Assembly (NCBI RefSeq): GCF_963966145.1 | Contig: NC_091054.1 | Location: 8,742,001-8,806,000 of the forward strand | DNA length: 64,000 nucleotides | From: Tenebrio molitor | Lineage: Eukaryota; Arthropoda; Insecta; Coleoptera; Tenebrionidae | Direction of reading: 5' to 3' | In this document: positions 45,878 to 57,383 of the stretch, piece after piece | Layout of the letters: every line of letters begins with the position of its first letter | How positions within the stretch are numbered: position 1 is the first letter of the stretch | Notes under the pieces: model-generated | The model's input: only the letters and a program-made list of their open reading frames with translations | Told to the model about the DNA's origin: nothing | Database searches by the model: none | Position numbers and translations under genes: made by a program

Positions 45878-46846
45878 TTAGAACAAAATTCATAATAACG
45901 TTATGTGATGTTTTTAAGAAAATCGCTTGGTTTTTGCGCATTACGTTACCACCAATTTTATTAAATGACAACCCCCACTTTTTTCTTCTCTTTCTGATAG
46001 ACCTTCCTACTGCCTACCCTACATAACAATTTTTTTGACAAAATAACAAAATTTATTTTGTAATTTAATTTTTTACTGTGGTAGTACATAGTTTATTTAT
46101 CGAGCTCTTTATGGCATGAGTGGGCCAATTTAAAACGCGAATGAAACGAGCGTCTGGCCCACTCATTCCATAAAGAGCTCAATTTACACACACACGAGTT
46201 GAATACAACGTTTTTTTGTTCGACGAGCTTCTTAAAGGTTCCAAATGGTTTCGTTTCGTTTTGACAAGTTGCGACATTTATCAATATCCGTTCACACAGG
46301 AGAAGATTCTCAAATTCTGATAGTGTCGAACAAAAAAAAAATGTAATTGACCTCAAACAAAACAAACAAACATATAAGGTTAACAATAAAATGTAATGCA
46401 AATGTTGAAATTATCTCCCCCCAACCATTTAGCACTCACCGACACTTTTTACGCACTGCGCTCAATAATATCAGGGTTTATTTGTTCCATTTCAATGCCG
46501 TAAATCTTCTAAATTGTTTGGTGTATCAAAATAAATCTTCGATTTTAAATAAACCCACAGAAAAAAATACATTAAGAATAAAATTAAATTTAAAAAAAAT
46601 ACATACTTCATTTTCTCAAAAAAATTGTTATCTGAGGTAAAGGTTAGGTAGGTAATAGGAAGATCTATCAAAAAGAGAAGAAAAAAGTGACGATTGTCAT
46701 TTAAAAAAAATTGTGATGCGCAAAAACCAGCGACGTCATTTAAGCAAATTCTGCGTCACGTGATAGCATCTTTTTAATTCAAGTCACCTGTTCGAGCGAT
46801 TTTCTTAAAAACATCACATAACGCTATTACGAAATCTGTTCCAAAT
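45878..46846. mobile_element. Long inverted-repeat element carrying family C copy
   Basis: Arms of about 150 nt: AACGTTATGTGATGTTTTTA (left, about 45896) and TAAAAACATCACATAACGCT (right, about 46806), continuing through GATTTTCTTAAA / TTTAAGAAAATC and TTTTTGCGCAT / ATGCGCAAAAA to AGGTAGGTAATAGGAAG. The middle holds foldback family C. Confidence 0.7.
46092..46343 (+). repeat. Foldback family C, copy 2
   Basis: Same layout as copy 1 with a diverged apex (TTTATGGCATGAGTGGGCCA against TGGCCCACTCATTCCATAAA) and the unique half ending CTGATAGTGTCGAACAAA. It is nested in the inverted-repeat element 45878-46846. Confidence 0.65.
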
Positions 46847-46988
46847 TTTATGTCCACACTGTATGTATCTACACTACTTGATTCTGGTTTTTCCATAATC
46901 CACAAGGTAACTCATTCATTAAATCTCTGCTTCTACCTCAATTTACCTTAAAATGAATAAAAAGACCTATTTTCTTTCTGTCATAATG

Positions 46989-47171
46989 CCGAAAGTGCGT
47001 TCTTCAGTTAACCACAAATTAAATAAATTTGTGGGGGAATTTGGAAGTGATATTTTTTCAAGTGATGGTTTTCTGTTGCTTTGTAAGATCCGTGAAAAAT
47101 CAGTGAACTTCGAGAAAAAGTATTTCGTTATTCAACACACTCAAGGAATCTTTTATAAAATAAAAGAATAG
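46989..47171 (+). pseudogene. Transposon-derived zinc-finger-like fragment
   Basis: Short ORF MPKVRSSVNHKLNKFVGEFG then FSSDGFLLLCKIREKSVNFE and FVIQHTQG, ending after 61 codons. The shape (FxxEFG...LLLCxxC...xxxxHT) resembles the BED/CGGBP1-like zinc-finger start of hAT-derived proteins, with the second Cys replaced (CKIR). Called as a fragment, low certainty. 47172-48254 holds no gene I recognise; a short AGAGTGTC-type mariner end lies near 47466. Confidence 0.4.
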
Positions 47172-48426
47172 TGATTAATGATTATAATACCAAGGCTGAG
47201 AATGCATTTGTTTTTATGATAATACATAATTAATGTTTTTTTTTTTAATTTATAACCTATTTATTCTTATTATCCTTTCATCGTAGACTTTGTCCTGAAA
47301 TTTTCCGACACCCCGGAACGAGTGTCGGAAAAAAAATCGAAAATTACTTAGGCGAAAGTGATGTAATGTAATGCTTTTTCGTAAAAACGTTATAGAGAAA
47401 AGTTTCATAAATTGGCGAATTCTTCCACTGGTTAAAATTAACACATGTATTTCGGATACACTCTGTATACAGAGTGTCTCAGCTAAGAGTTTCGAGCTTA
47501 ATATCTAGGTTAGTTTTCCATGGATTTTTGTGAAATTTAAAATGCAGATATTTTAGACGGTGAAGAGTAATGAAGAGTAATAATTAATAACTAATAACCC
47601 AAGTCTTTAATCGGTAATTTTTATATGCCGTTTTAAAATGTTGAATCACTTAAGATTTACATATATCAAAAAATTGATCGTCAATAAAAATGCTGTAAGG
47701 AGAAACTCGTCCTTGAAAGACGTCTAGTTTGCAAGAAAAAAGAAAAAAACTGTGTTAAACGTGGCTGCACATGCAAAAACGTAGACGCGTATGAAACAAA
47801 CGCGCCGAATTTTGGTCAACCCTCTTCGCACAAACGCAGGTGACTATTTGACGTTTATCTTTCGAACCTTACAATTATATACCTACAAAGTTACAGACAA
47901 CATTTGGACGTAATTTATTATAATGGATGCTTTAATTCTTCCATAAAAGTCTAAAACACGATCGGGATATTTTAGCAAGGTAATTTAGTTCACGTGTTTT
48001 CAAATAAATTGACGACTCTCTGAACCTTAAATTTTGTAAAGCCTACATTTGAATAGTGTTCCACGAGAAAACGAACTGTGTCACTGAAGTTCTTACGACA
48101 CTAAAAAATTGGCAAAAATTGTTTCCTTTTTCAACGGTATTGAAATTTCTGCCATTGCAGTCTATTTTTAGGGTATTTTCAATAAATCTACAGAGTGGCT
48201 ATGAAAATTGGATTCACTTTTCCACATTTGCCCAAAAGATGGTACTACATCCGTGATTTATGCATGACCAACTTCATTAAACTATGTTATGGCCATTCCA
48301 ATTTCATTAAAATGCGCTTCGTATGAAGTATGTCATGGATAGTGATGAAGTGGTGCCATCTGTTTGTTAGACATCAAGGTAAAATTGTCGTCAAATTTGA
48401 AATTTTGTCAATCAAAAAACTCTGAA

Positions 48427-48560
48427 AATGCTCATTAAATGCATTATTTGTGGCAATTCTGAAAAACCTTTATTTCAATTTCCCAGCGACAGTGGAGTTA
48501 GAGCTGAATGGTTTGAGGTTCTTCGGGAAATTTGTGGTACTAGAAAAGAAATTCGTTAAC
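48427..48560 (+). pseudogene. THAP-type zinc-finger fragment
   Basis: An open frame of about 44 codons reads MLIKCIICGNSEKPLFQFPS then RAEWFEVLRE. The C-x2-C near the start, FQFP and the following Trp match the first half of the THAP DNA-binding domain of P-element-type transposases. It breaks off at the internal terminal repeat. Confidence 0.55.
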
Positions 48561-48590
48561 ATAGTTTAATGAAGTTGGTCATGTGATCGA

Positions 48591-48834
48591 GATGAAGTGG
48601 CGATATCTACTGAAATTTAGAATAACCACACATTTAAAATGTTAAATATCAGGTTATGTTATATGCCATTTCATTACCAAAAACTGTCAGTTTATACTTT
48701 TATGACGACGAAAACGTATAAACTGACAGTTTTTGACAATGAAATGGCATATAACATAACCTGATATTTAACTTTTTAAATGTGTGGTTATTCTAAATTT
48801 CACTAGATATCGCCACTTCATCTCCATCATCGAC
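48591..48834. repeat. Large near-perfect palindrome
   Basis: Arms of about 115 nt: AGATGAAGTGGCGATATCTA..AACCTGAT and further to AAACTGTCAGTTTATAC, then a short GACGACGAAAAC spacer and the inverted copy. Only a few mismatches. Probably a MITE inserted in the P-like element; it would form a long hairpin RNA if transcribed. Confidence 0.8.
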
Positions 48835-48909
48835 TTGTCATTTGGTTTACTTTTTTTCGACATTTGGGATGGCCATAACATAGTTTAATGAAGTTGGTCA
48901 TGATTTATG

Positions 48910-50059
48910 CATAGATAAAATAAAGACAAATAGAATGCAAAGTCCCTTGATTTTTTTTTGAGCAGCAAATGTGGCGTCATCTGTTGACTTGTGGACGGTG
49001 CAATATTCCATAGCCTACTGGATGTTTTCCATTATTACTTTATTTTTATTATTTAATAATTTAAAAAAGATAATAAAAAACAGGTTTATTTTAATATTTT
49101 TTATTTTCAACATCTTCTTATACATTTCTACAGCGTAGGAAGTGCAAAAAATTCTCTTAATTTTGAATAAGCTCTCCCAGATTGTTTGTAAAACGCCAAT
49201 GCCAAGATTTTATTTTCTGTAATGTATTTGCGCCCTTTTGGTTTAACGTCTGTTTTTTTCGATTGTGCCAAACAAAAATGTATTGCATCATTCCCCAAAA
49301 CTTTACCTTTTAACTTCATTTCAAATTTTAAGAATAATTTCACACGGCATTTGATTTTTTCAACAGAAAACTGGTCACTTTCTCTTTTGAAGTTTGAAAA
49401 TGTATTTGGTCACCGGATATCTGGTAAGGAATTGGTGATGTGGGAAGTCAATTTGGGAATTCTTTTTTCGTAATTTCCATGAATAATAATCTTGGTTAGA
49501 TCATCCTCATTTTCAAAAAAGTTTGAAGATGATTATTATAGAATTTTGATTCTAGATAGTTTTTACTTTACCCATTGGAATTTGTAAGCTAGGTATAGCC
49601 GTATTTTCCCTCTATTGTTCGTGTCGTAATCGGAAAGTCTGAAATATGGATGCACAAACCGTATATCCATTGTAAACTTTCATTTGATCGATTTCGAAGA
49701 GATAAACATTGCCCATTCTTCGTAACTATTCCCGAAACCGCGCAGGATATTTTAAAGGATTGGGGAACCTGTGGCGGGTGCTGGCACTTTTGAACACTAC
49801 AAAGCTTCATAGTATTACAGTTTTAGCCACGAACACGAATTGTCGTATTTAAATCTTTAGAAAAGACTTGACAACAATACTTCATGACATGAAAGTAAAT
49901 GAAATGAATTGAGACAACTTTGATTTCAAAAATTTAAATCTTTCCCCAAATTTGCGCCATCTCTTGGCTTGTGGACGGTGCGATAAACCGTTACCATGGA
50001 TTCTGTTGCACAAAATTGATAGGCCTCTTTTCATTCTATTTGTCTTTATTTTATCTATG
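48910..50059 (-). mobile_element. P-like element (CATAGAT ends)
   Basis: 1150 bp with perfect 28-bp terminal inverted repeats starting CATAGATAAAATAAAGACAA, flanked by the 8-bp direct repeat GATTTATG (48902-48909 and 50060-50067). Subterminal sequence CTTGTGGACGGTGC occurs near both ends in direct orientation. Internal minus-strand fragments encode parts of a P/THAP9-type transposase. CATxx starts, 8-bp duplication and THAP together point to the P superfamily. Confidence 0.82.
49128..49810 (-). pseudogene. P-element-type transposase remnant
   Basis: On the minus strand, 49810 downward starts MKLCSVQKCQ (THAP zinc ligands), continues in shifted frames with FREQLRRMGNV-like text and TVCASIFQ, i.e. 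a THAP domain split by frameshifts with the usual His replaced. 49343-49128 reads KYITENKILALAFYKQSG then YSKLREFFALP, the segment conserved in THAP9/P-element transposases before the catalytic core. No intact enzyme remains. Confidence 0.7.
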
Positions 50060-50079
50060 GATTTATGCTACAATAGCTA

Positions 50080-50830
50080 CAGAGTGATCAACAAGGACTG
50101 AAGCTGTTGGCAACAATGACAACATGATAAAAATTTCAGTGAAGTTGGTAGCATTACATTTTCAGTTGTCAATTTTGACGGGCAAATTCAAACGGGCAAA
50201 ATCAAGTGTCATTTTTGTATCAATTTATTAATTAAAATGGTTTTTACACTAGAGCAAGACATTTTTATTGGTATGGCGTACTTTCGGGCTGGAAATTTTG
50301 ATGCTGCTAACGGTTGGCATTATTCCACGGAGCACGGACGATGCATTTCACCACGTTGGGCACGTTTAATGCAGGGCCTAATAATTCTTACCATTAAAAA
50401 TCCCGTCATTCCTTTTCCTTACTTTAGAGGCTTGTCATATGGAAGTTGCCTAACCATTTTAAAGAAGAAATTAAAGTTCCACCCTTACAAATTTTCCCGG
50501 ATCCAATTCCTGCATCCCGCAGACTTTCAGCTCGAAAATAATAACGCATAAAACATGTTTCATCAGGAGGGGCATGTGGGCACGGCCTGTCGCTTTTATG
50601 AATATCCAAACAGTGGGCCATTTAATTAAGTATGACTAATTACTTTTTACTGTTTTTGGTCGTTTTGTACGTATCGTGTTTTAAAACTACCAACCCGTAA
50701 CATAACCTAAATTTTTTGACATTCACAACTTGAAGCGGGTGCCAACACTGACGCACAAAAAATTTTCATACTTTGGGAATATTTTGCTGTCATTTGCTGC
50801 CAACAGCTTCAGTCCTTGTTGATCACGCTG
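50080..50830 (+). mobile_element. Mariner-type element with HTH ORF
   Basis: Ends CAGAGTGATCAACAAGGACT and its complement AGTCCTTGTTGATCACGCTG, flanked by TA. The plus-strand ORF 50237-50551 begins MVFTLEQDIFIGMAYFRAGN, the typical start of DUF4817-type mariner transposases; the remainder reads into unrelated frames and lacks DDE residues. 751 bp deletion derivative. Confidence 0.75.
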
Positions 50831-50832
50831 TA

Positions 50833-51506
50833 TTATTACTAATTGAACCTTCACCGTCTAAAATATCTGTACTTTAAATTTCATAAAAATACGATGGCAA
50901 ATAACCGAAACATTAGGATCAAAAGTCTTCTGTATATTAAGAGAATAGAGGTTTTTGTACAAAATTAAAATAAATATTTGAAGCAGTGACTATCACTTTA
51001 TTTTTCTAATGCAACTTTCCTTGTGTAAACTGTAAGTACATATAAGTACATTATAACAGTAATTTGTTTTGTTTTGCTTTTTAAGACAATATACATATTT
51101 TAACTCAAGTTCAAGGGTAACCAGTCCACTTATTTATTATTTGTTTTCACAATACACACTTTCACACTTTTATTGACAACAGATGTCACCTTGCAATCCT
51201 TGCATTTTTTACTCGCTTGGTTTACACGAGCCTTAAAAACTTGTATTTGAACAAAAAAATAAATCAAAAAATTCAGTACTTTATTCTTTATCGATTAGTT
51301 GTACACTAAAAAAATCCAATATATTCGTTTAATTCAAAAAACATTTGCTCAGGATTCAACCTTGTCCTGAAAAAAATATCTTGCACAAACAATTAAATCT
51401 TGTTTCACATTTCGAATTGACAGTGCAACTGACATTCAAAAATGATCAAGATTGGTTGGCACATTTTCAATAATACAGTCTGGACCCTGTCAAATTCTTT
51501 ATTCTT
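50833..51506. other. Intergenic, nothing recognised
   Basis: AT-rich spacer downstream of the intact P450. No ORF or repeat structure I can support. Confidence 0.5.
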
Positions 51507-53603
51507 CTACAACCTAATCTCTAACTGAACCGGTTGACCCCTGACACATTTGGTTGCCACATCAAACTTCAACTCTATGTCGGAAAGGGAAGTGTAGGTT
51601 GTTGCAGCCACCCTGTAGTGCCGCAAAACTGTCGATAAGATAGTTTTCATGGCCATCATGGCGTATCTGAAACCTATACAATTTCGAGAACCACCACTGA
51701 AAGGCAAATACGCATAAGGATGTCTCTTCGACACTTCTTCCGGTAGGAATCTGTCAGGGTCGAAGGTCAAAGGATCAGACCAGAGATCGGAATCCCGATG
51801 GAGGCAAAAAATGGGGACGCAAACGCAAGTCTCTTTGGGAAGGACGTAGTTCCCTGTCAAAATCAGTTTTAGAGAGTATTTTTGAATCGATAGAAAATAT
51901 ACTCAAAACAATGTCTCTTGTTAGACGTCTGGCAATGAGACCTCCTACGGGAAATAATCTCAAAGTTTCTTTGATCACGCGTTCAAGGTAACACATCTTT
52001 TGCAAATCTTCAGGTGTGGGGCTCCTGTCGTCTTCAAAAATGGAAACAATTTCCTCGTAGACTTTGTTCTAAAACAAGGTCATGACTAGTGTACATTTTG
52101 ATTTAAGTTGGCCAACCTGTATCTCTTGGTGTATTGCTAACATCATCAGTACGTAACAGACAGACAACGCCGTTGCGTCGCTTCCTGCAACTACGATCGT
52201 GCGAGCTTCTTCAACAGATTCTTCATCCCTCCATTTGTCATCTTGATCTGTCAGGTCCAGTAAATAATCCAGGAAAATTTTCTTCTTGGGAGCTTCATCA
52301 AATCCAGCTCTTTGGCCTCTTTCACACTTTTTCCTTTCAATAATCTGATAATTTTGTATCAAATGATAATTTGAACATTCCTCTCAGCATACCTGTCTGA
52401 CGTAGTCTTGTACTTTTTGCGAGATCGACTGAGTCTCTTTGTAATTCGACGACATTTTCCAGATGAAATTTGGGTGCAGAAATATGTTGAACAAGCGCAT
52501 GATGCCCAATTCTGATGCTCTGAAATAATTAATTCGACCATAAACGACACACCAAATGCTCACCTGATCGTTACTGGCTGTCAACCCAAAAGAAATATAA
52601 AATGAATAAGAAAGCCGCACTCACAAAGTTGAAGAAAATGTACGATAGTAGGATCAAGACAAGCACAACAAAGAGAAGAATGCGAATGATCATTCAGAGA
52701 TTTTTTAAAAATGGGGCATTTTGGACACGAATCGGTCACATTCTATCGCGACTTTTACCATATGGAATTTTGACATACAAAAATTACAATTGTCACAAAT
52801 GTGACAGTTTACTACTGAAATTGTACCTCGACGTCCACAGTATGTATTGACTCCCTTTTTTCATGGCGTTGACTTTGGTGCCCATAGTGGTATCTTAAAC
52901 AAATACGTTCAGATGATTCTAACACGATTTTGACACTCTCACCACACACGATATCCAGCGTGCACTGAGTTAAAATCGGAAACATGTCGACACATCCTTT
53001 TCCAAGCGTCCCTTTAAGTCTTTCCACCAGAATGTTCGAATAATCTCCAAATATGTCCACGAAAGAATTCAAGATTTGTTGATTAAAAGTGGATCCGATG
53101 ATTCTACGATGCCGCTTCCATTCGTTCCCTGACGATCAAAAATCAGAATGAACAATTTGAAGAAGTTTTCTACTGACCTGGCATCGTGAGGAGTCCGTTT
53201 CCAAAGATGGGAGTTAAATAATCGTAATGTTCAGGCTTTTCAAGACAGTTTGTTAGAATTATTTCTATGTCTTGAGGCTGTGTGACCACGACACAAAATT
53301 TAGGACCCAACCAAAATTTAAATAGCGGTTTGTACTGCTCGACAAGACGCACACCGTTTTCGATAATGTCTAAAAATGAGTAAAAAATGTACGGTTTAAA
53401 AAATATTTTGTCGTACTTTGGGTTCCCCCTATGAGTTTGTATGAACTGCCGATTAAGGGCAAAGAAAGGGGACCGGGTATTTTGGCAGCATAGAAATAAA
53501 GACGTCGCTTGTTCCATAAGTATTTCAAGAGGAAACAGAAACAAAGACACAGAGAACAAACTGTTAAAAAATTTGTGACGTTTAAGATTTCAATGAAGCT
53601 CAT
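51507..53603 (-). CDS. CYP4-clan cytochrome P450, intact
   Basis: Microsomal P450 of 499 aa. Exons: 53417-53603, 53178-53369, 52943-53128, 52827-52893, 52393-52519, 52117-52344, 51903-52068 and 51507-51853; lengths sum to 1500 nt with consistent phases. N-terminal membrane anchor (LTVCSLCLCFCFLLKYLW), KIPGPLSLPLIGSSY, C-helix NEWKRHR, I-helix VVAGSDATALS, K-helix ETLR, FDPDRF and haem loop PFSGGSRNCIGFRYAM with the cysteine ligand. The I-helix lacks the EGHDTT core typical of family CYP4 proper, so I place it in the CYP4 clan without a family number. Unlike the 41763 paralogue it has no intron after the haem cysteine. Substrate unknown; clan members handle fatty acids, hydrocarbons and xenobiotics. 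It is the only intact P450 of the three. Confidence 0.93.
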
Positions 53604-54744
53604 TTTTCAGAGAAATCGTCTGCAAAAGTCTGCGGATGACTAGCTTGAAATTCATTTGCGACCGTTTTATATCTATATTTTTTAACCTTGATAATTATGA
53701 GTACCTACATATGTAGTATTATAAATATAATATTTTTTAATAACGGGCAATTAAAATTTGAAATATATACTCGTAAATAAACTAACATTGATTGACTTTA
53801 ATATCTACCATTAATCAGTAACAAATAATTTTTTACCGTGCGTTTAGAAGTCGAGATTTTACGAGTATATTTATACCCATCCAAGGTATAGTAATCCCAG
53901 AACTCTGACGTTTTATGATAAGCAATATCGTTATGAAATTAAACATCTTAACAAAGAAGCTGGTAATAGACGTAAATTAACAGATCTTTAAGGGTCGGTC
54001 TTTAGCCTTGGGGCTCTGGATTTCAAAAAAATCAGCGCAAATTTGAGCGGGACCGGTTTCAAAAATTTCAAAACAATTAACTTATTGTATCTTTATTGCC
54101 GTACACATTTTACTAAGGTGATTTTGGCTAAAACTCTTTAGAACAACCCATACTATCACATGTTAAAAGAAACGCCTCAACTTTGAAAACATCCTGTATA
54201 AATATGAACCCTCACAAAAACTAGGAAACTATGAAATTTTAGTTTCTTTAATTTTCCAATTGGACACTCATGTACGTCGTAAAAAATAGAAAGTTGGAAT
54301 TTTCTGGTATCTCTTTAAGTTTTCGAGATTAAAGAAAAACAAGGAAATCTAGATTTTCAGAGGGTGGTTTCACGCTTGACATGTACATTTCAGCAGCTAA
54401 CTTTTGTGACGGTTTATACTTCAAAATGAATTCGATCGACTTTGGCTCCGGGGTTCCGGAGACAAAATAATGTAGCCTTCAAGGCATTTCGCTAAGATAC
54501 TACCAGTCATAAAAAGGAACAGAGTATTTGTTAAGAGCATTAGAATTTTTTTGAGGTACCTCCAAAAGAAACAAAGAAACTAGCATACGACCTCGTAAAG
54601 CTCATAAATTAAAAATATCACCGTCATGTTTTGTTTATTAAACGACACAAGAATTTATCGATAAGACGTCCTGCCGCCTCAGATTGGGCAAGAATTAGCA
54701 GCAACTTTCGCTTTATACTAAAATCATTAACTGAAATACAAATA
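53604..54744. other. Intergenic, nothing recognised
   Basis: The P450 promoter side at the left, otherwise no gene or clear repeat. Confidence 0.5.
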
Positions 54745-55138
54745 CCGGGACATTTTTTTAACATTGAACATAGCCCATACTTATTCCCTACGTTCAGTTT
54801 TAAAAAACACAGGTCAATGCATGTATGTAATCACGTAACCAAGGTAACTAAAATAAGTACTTGACAGTTTAACAAAATGGTCAAGTTGTTTGAAGAAGAA
54901 ATACACATAATGCAGTTATTCTATGCCAATCAGAGCATTAGAAATGTGCGTGACATTTCTAATGCAGACCATGACAGACCAATTCCATCAATCGGAACAA
55001 TTTTTAACATTATTTCAAAATCTCTGGTGTTCGGTATAGTTGGTTGCATAGCAACTCACAATGCATTGATCTGTGTTTTTTAAAATTGAACATAGGGAAT
55101 AAGTATGGACTATGTTCAGAGTTAAAAAAATGTCCCGG
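54745..55138 (+). mobile_element. TA-flanked DNA element with transposase start
   Basis: Ends CCGGGACATTTTTTTAAC and complement AAAAAAATGTCCCGG, flanked by TA. Inside, ORF 54877-55083 reads MVKLFEEEIHIMQLFYANQS, RNVRDISNADHDRPIP and GTIFNIISKS, matching the helix-turn-helix start of mariner-type transposases (DUF4817-like). 394 bp deletion derivative. Confidence 0.7.
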
Positions 55139-55269
55139 TATGTATTTGTACAGAATTTTACAACAGGGATTAACTCTTGTCCAAGTCCAAGATTAACCAG
55201 TCCAACATGTTTATTAATCATAATCAAAGAAATTACACATGTTCCCATTATGAGATGTTATTAAACATA

Positions 55270-55564
55270 TTTTTTGTTCGACACTGTCAGAATTTGAGAA
55301 ATTTCTCCTATGTGAACGGATTTTGATAAATGTCACAACTTGTCAAAACGAAATGTCAAGCTAATTTTAAAGGTTTTAAGCGGTTAGAAGGCTTTAAGGG
55401 GCTCGTCGAACAAAAAAAAGTTGTATTCAACTCGTTCGTGTGTAAATTGGGCCTTTTTAGGCACTCGTGGACCTTTAAAACACTCGTTTCACTCGCGTTT
55501 TAAACTGGCCCACTCATGCCAAAAAAAGCGCAATTTACACACAAACTCGTCAAATAAACGACTA
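55270..55564 (-). repeat. Foldback family C, copy 3 (inverted)
   Basis: Starts TTTGTTCGACACTGTCAGAA, the complement of the family's right end, and ends with the hairpin (GTGGACCTTTAAAACACTCG / ACTCATGCCAAAAAAAGC). Confidence 0.7.
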
Positions 55565-55678
55565 TTTTTTTCACAATGCAAAATATGTAGTAATTGTGAG
55601 CACGGAATTTCGGGAGACTTTAAATTTGACTGATATAAGTTGTGAAATAGGCTTTAGGTACTAGAACTGCCAGACGTA

Positions 55679-55891
55679 CAGGTCATTATAAATGATGTCC
55701 CATCGCAGTTGGCGTTGAAAACCCACACAAATTTTGGATGTGTCGCCAGTCTCGCACCGCCGGTGGCGCCACCTATCGGCGATACTAGTCTCACTCATGT
55801 TATTATGAGGCTTGCGGCACATTCAACTACGTCACCAACACCTACTGTGATGGGACCTCCTTGGATGGGACATTCATTTATAGTGACCCTG
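55679..55891. mobile_element. TA-flanked MITE
   Basis: Ends CAGGTCATTATAAATGATGT and complement ACATTCATTTATAGTGACCCTG, flanked by TA. 213 bp, GC-richer in the middle, non-coding. Confidence 0.65.
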
Positions 55892-57383
55892 TATTGATAA
55901 CCTCATTTTAATACCTTCAGTGGCGGACAGAAAAAAGTAGGACAAGTCTTATTAACAAATTTAGCTAAAATTGAGTTTAGTAAACCGGGCTTACTATAAT
56001 GATAAATAAATATTTTACAATTTTTCATTTGTCAATTATTAATTTTTTTATGTCTGTGATACAAGCTATACCTAGTTTGTTTTATACGCCCTAATGCGTA
56101 ATAATTGGGCATAATGATAACGCCCGTTGCAACAAACGTCATGCACTTTTTAATTATAAATAAAACTCCATTACCATAGATTCAAAACAAACTGAAGGAA
56201 AGCAATCTTTCTTTTATTTCAAATAAGCTGCTTTCAAGATTGTTATTAATCGACTTCCGTTTTCAAAGCGAAAAATGAAATGTACAACGTGTCTCAGAAA
56301 TAAATACATTAATTTTAACCAGAACAACAAAATTGTTATGCACCATTTTTTCGAAATATAATTTTCATTTCAGTATTTTACCCCCCATAAATTAACAAGT
56401 TGTCTATTTACTCGTATTTTCTAGTTATTTGATCCAATAACAGTGACCGTGACGTAATCGTTTTTGTAAAATCAGCGCAAAACATTGTGTTTTTAGAATA
56501 AAGTTTTTTCGCTCTGCGGCTGAGGTAGACGTAAGAGAATTATATTTTTAGTTAGTTTTATGCGACTCCAAAAGGCAGGTGTTTACATGTTGATTCTGTG
56601 ATTTAAGCAAAAATTTTGTGAAAATGGCACGTTTATTTTCGAATTGTGAATACATAGATATTGTGTTGGTGTATGGTGAAGTGTGCGGGAGAATTTCAGT
56701 GCGACTTCTTATGGGGGTACGTGAAGGACTTGGTATATTCGGTCTCAATTGATGCAATTGAAGTTTAAAGGCTCCACAGCCCCTCACAAAAAATCAACTT
56801 TGAAGCAATGCTTGTCTTTTGGTTGGTTAGTAGGCAACTAAACGAAGGTCAGTCAATAAAATTTTTATTTTTTAAATAAGTATAATAATTAAGAATGGGT
56901 GAAAAATGCTGCCACAACAATTCGCAATAACAGAGGAATGCTAGAAAGAGTGGAAGAAAATAATTTCGTCGGCGCCTTCAGTATTGTATTGACAATAACG
57001 GCGGTCACTTTGAATACTTCTTGTACTGATTAGTAATTAACTGATTACTCTGATTAGTCTGATTACTTCATGTGAATTTTTACGGATTAATACACTGATT
57101 TTAGAAGACATTTTGTCATCATTTTTGGTATGGGCGATTCATTAGGGTCAACTTAAAATATTTGTTATTAAAATTGTTTTCATTTAATATCTACCATATT
57201 ATTCCCTTTTTTCTCTTCCATTCTTATCATTATTCAAAGTTTTCTTACATTTGTTTTTTGTTCTTATCGGCAACGGCGAAGCAAGTACATAATCCCCATA
57301 GGCGGGTAACGAAATTTGTGTCAAATCTTTCAATAATTTTAATTGTATAACTTCAAGGTTTAGGAAAAAAATATATCGAAATA
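55892..57383. other. Intergenic, nothing recognised
   Basis: No supported gene. A 79-codon minus-strand ORF at 56548-56787 shows no domain. The region contains no clear inverted repeats. Confidence 0.45.

Larger units (their letters stand above)
48263..48901. mobile_element. P-like element (CATGACC ends)
   Basis: The left end CATGACCAACTTCATTAAAC.. continues to TATGTTATGGCCAT; the right end is its complement. The 8-mer GATTTATG flanks both sides (48255-48262 and 48902-48909), the target-duplication length of P elements. A third copy of the terminal repeat lies inside (48558-48583). It carries a THAP-like fragment and a 240-bp palindrome. Confidence 0.7.

Noticed and set aside
56548..56787. 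79-codon minus-strand ORF.
   Set aside because: No family signature and isolated in repeat-rich DNA.
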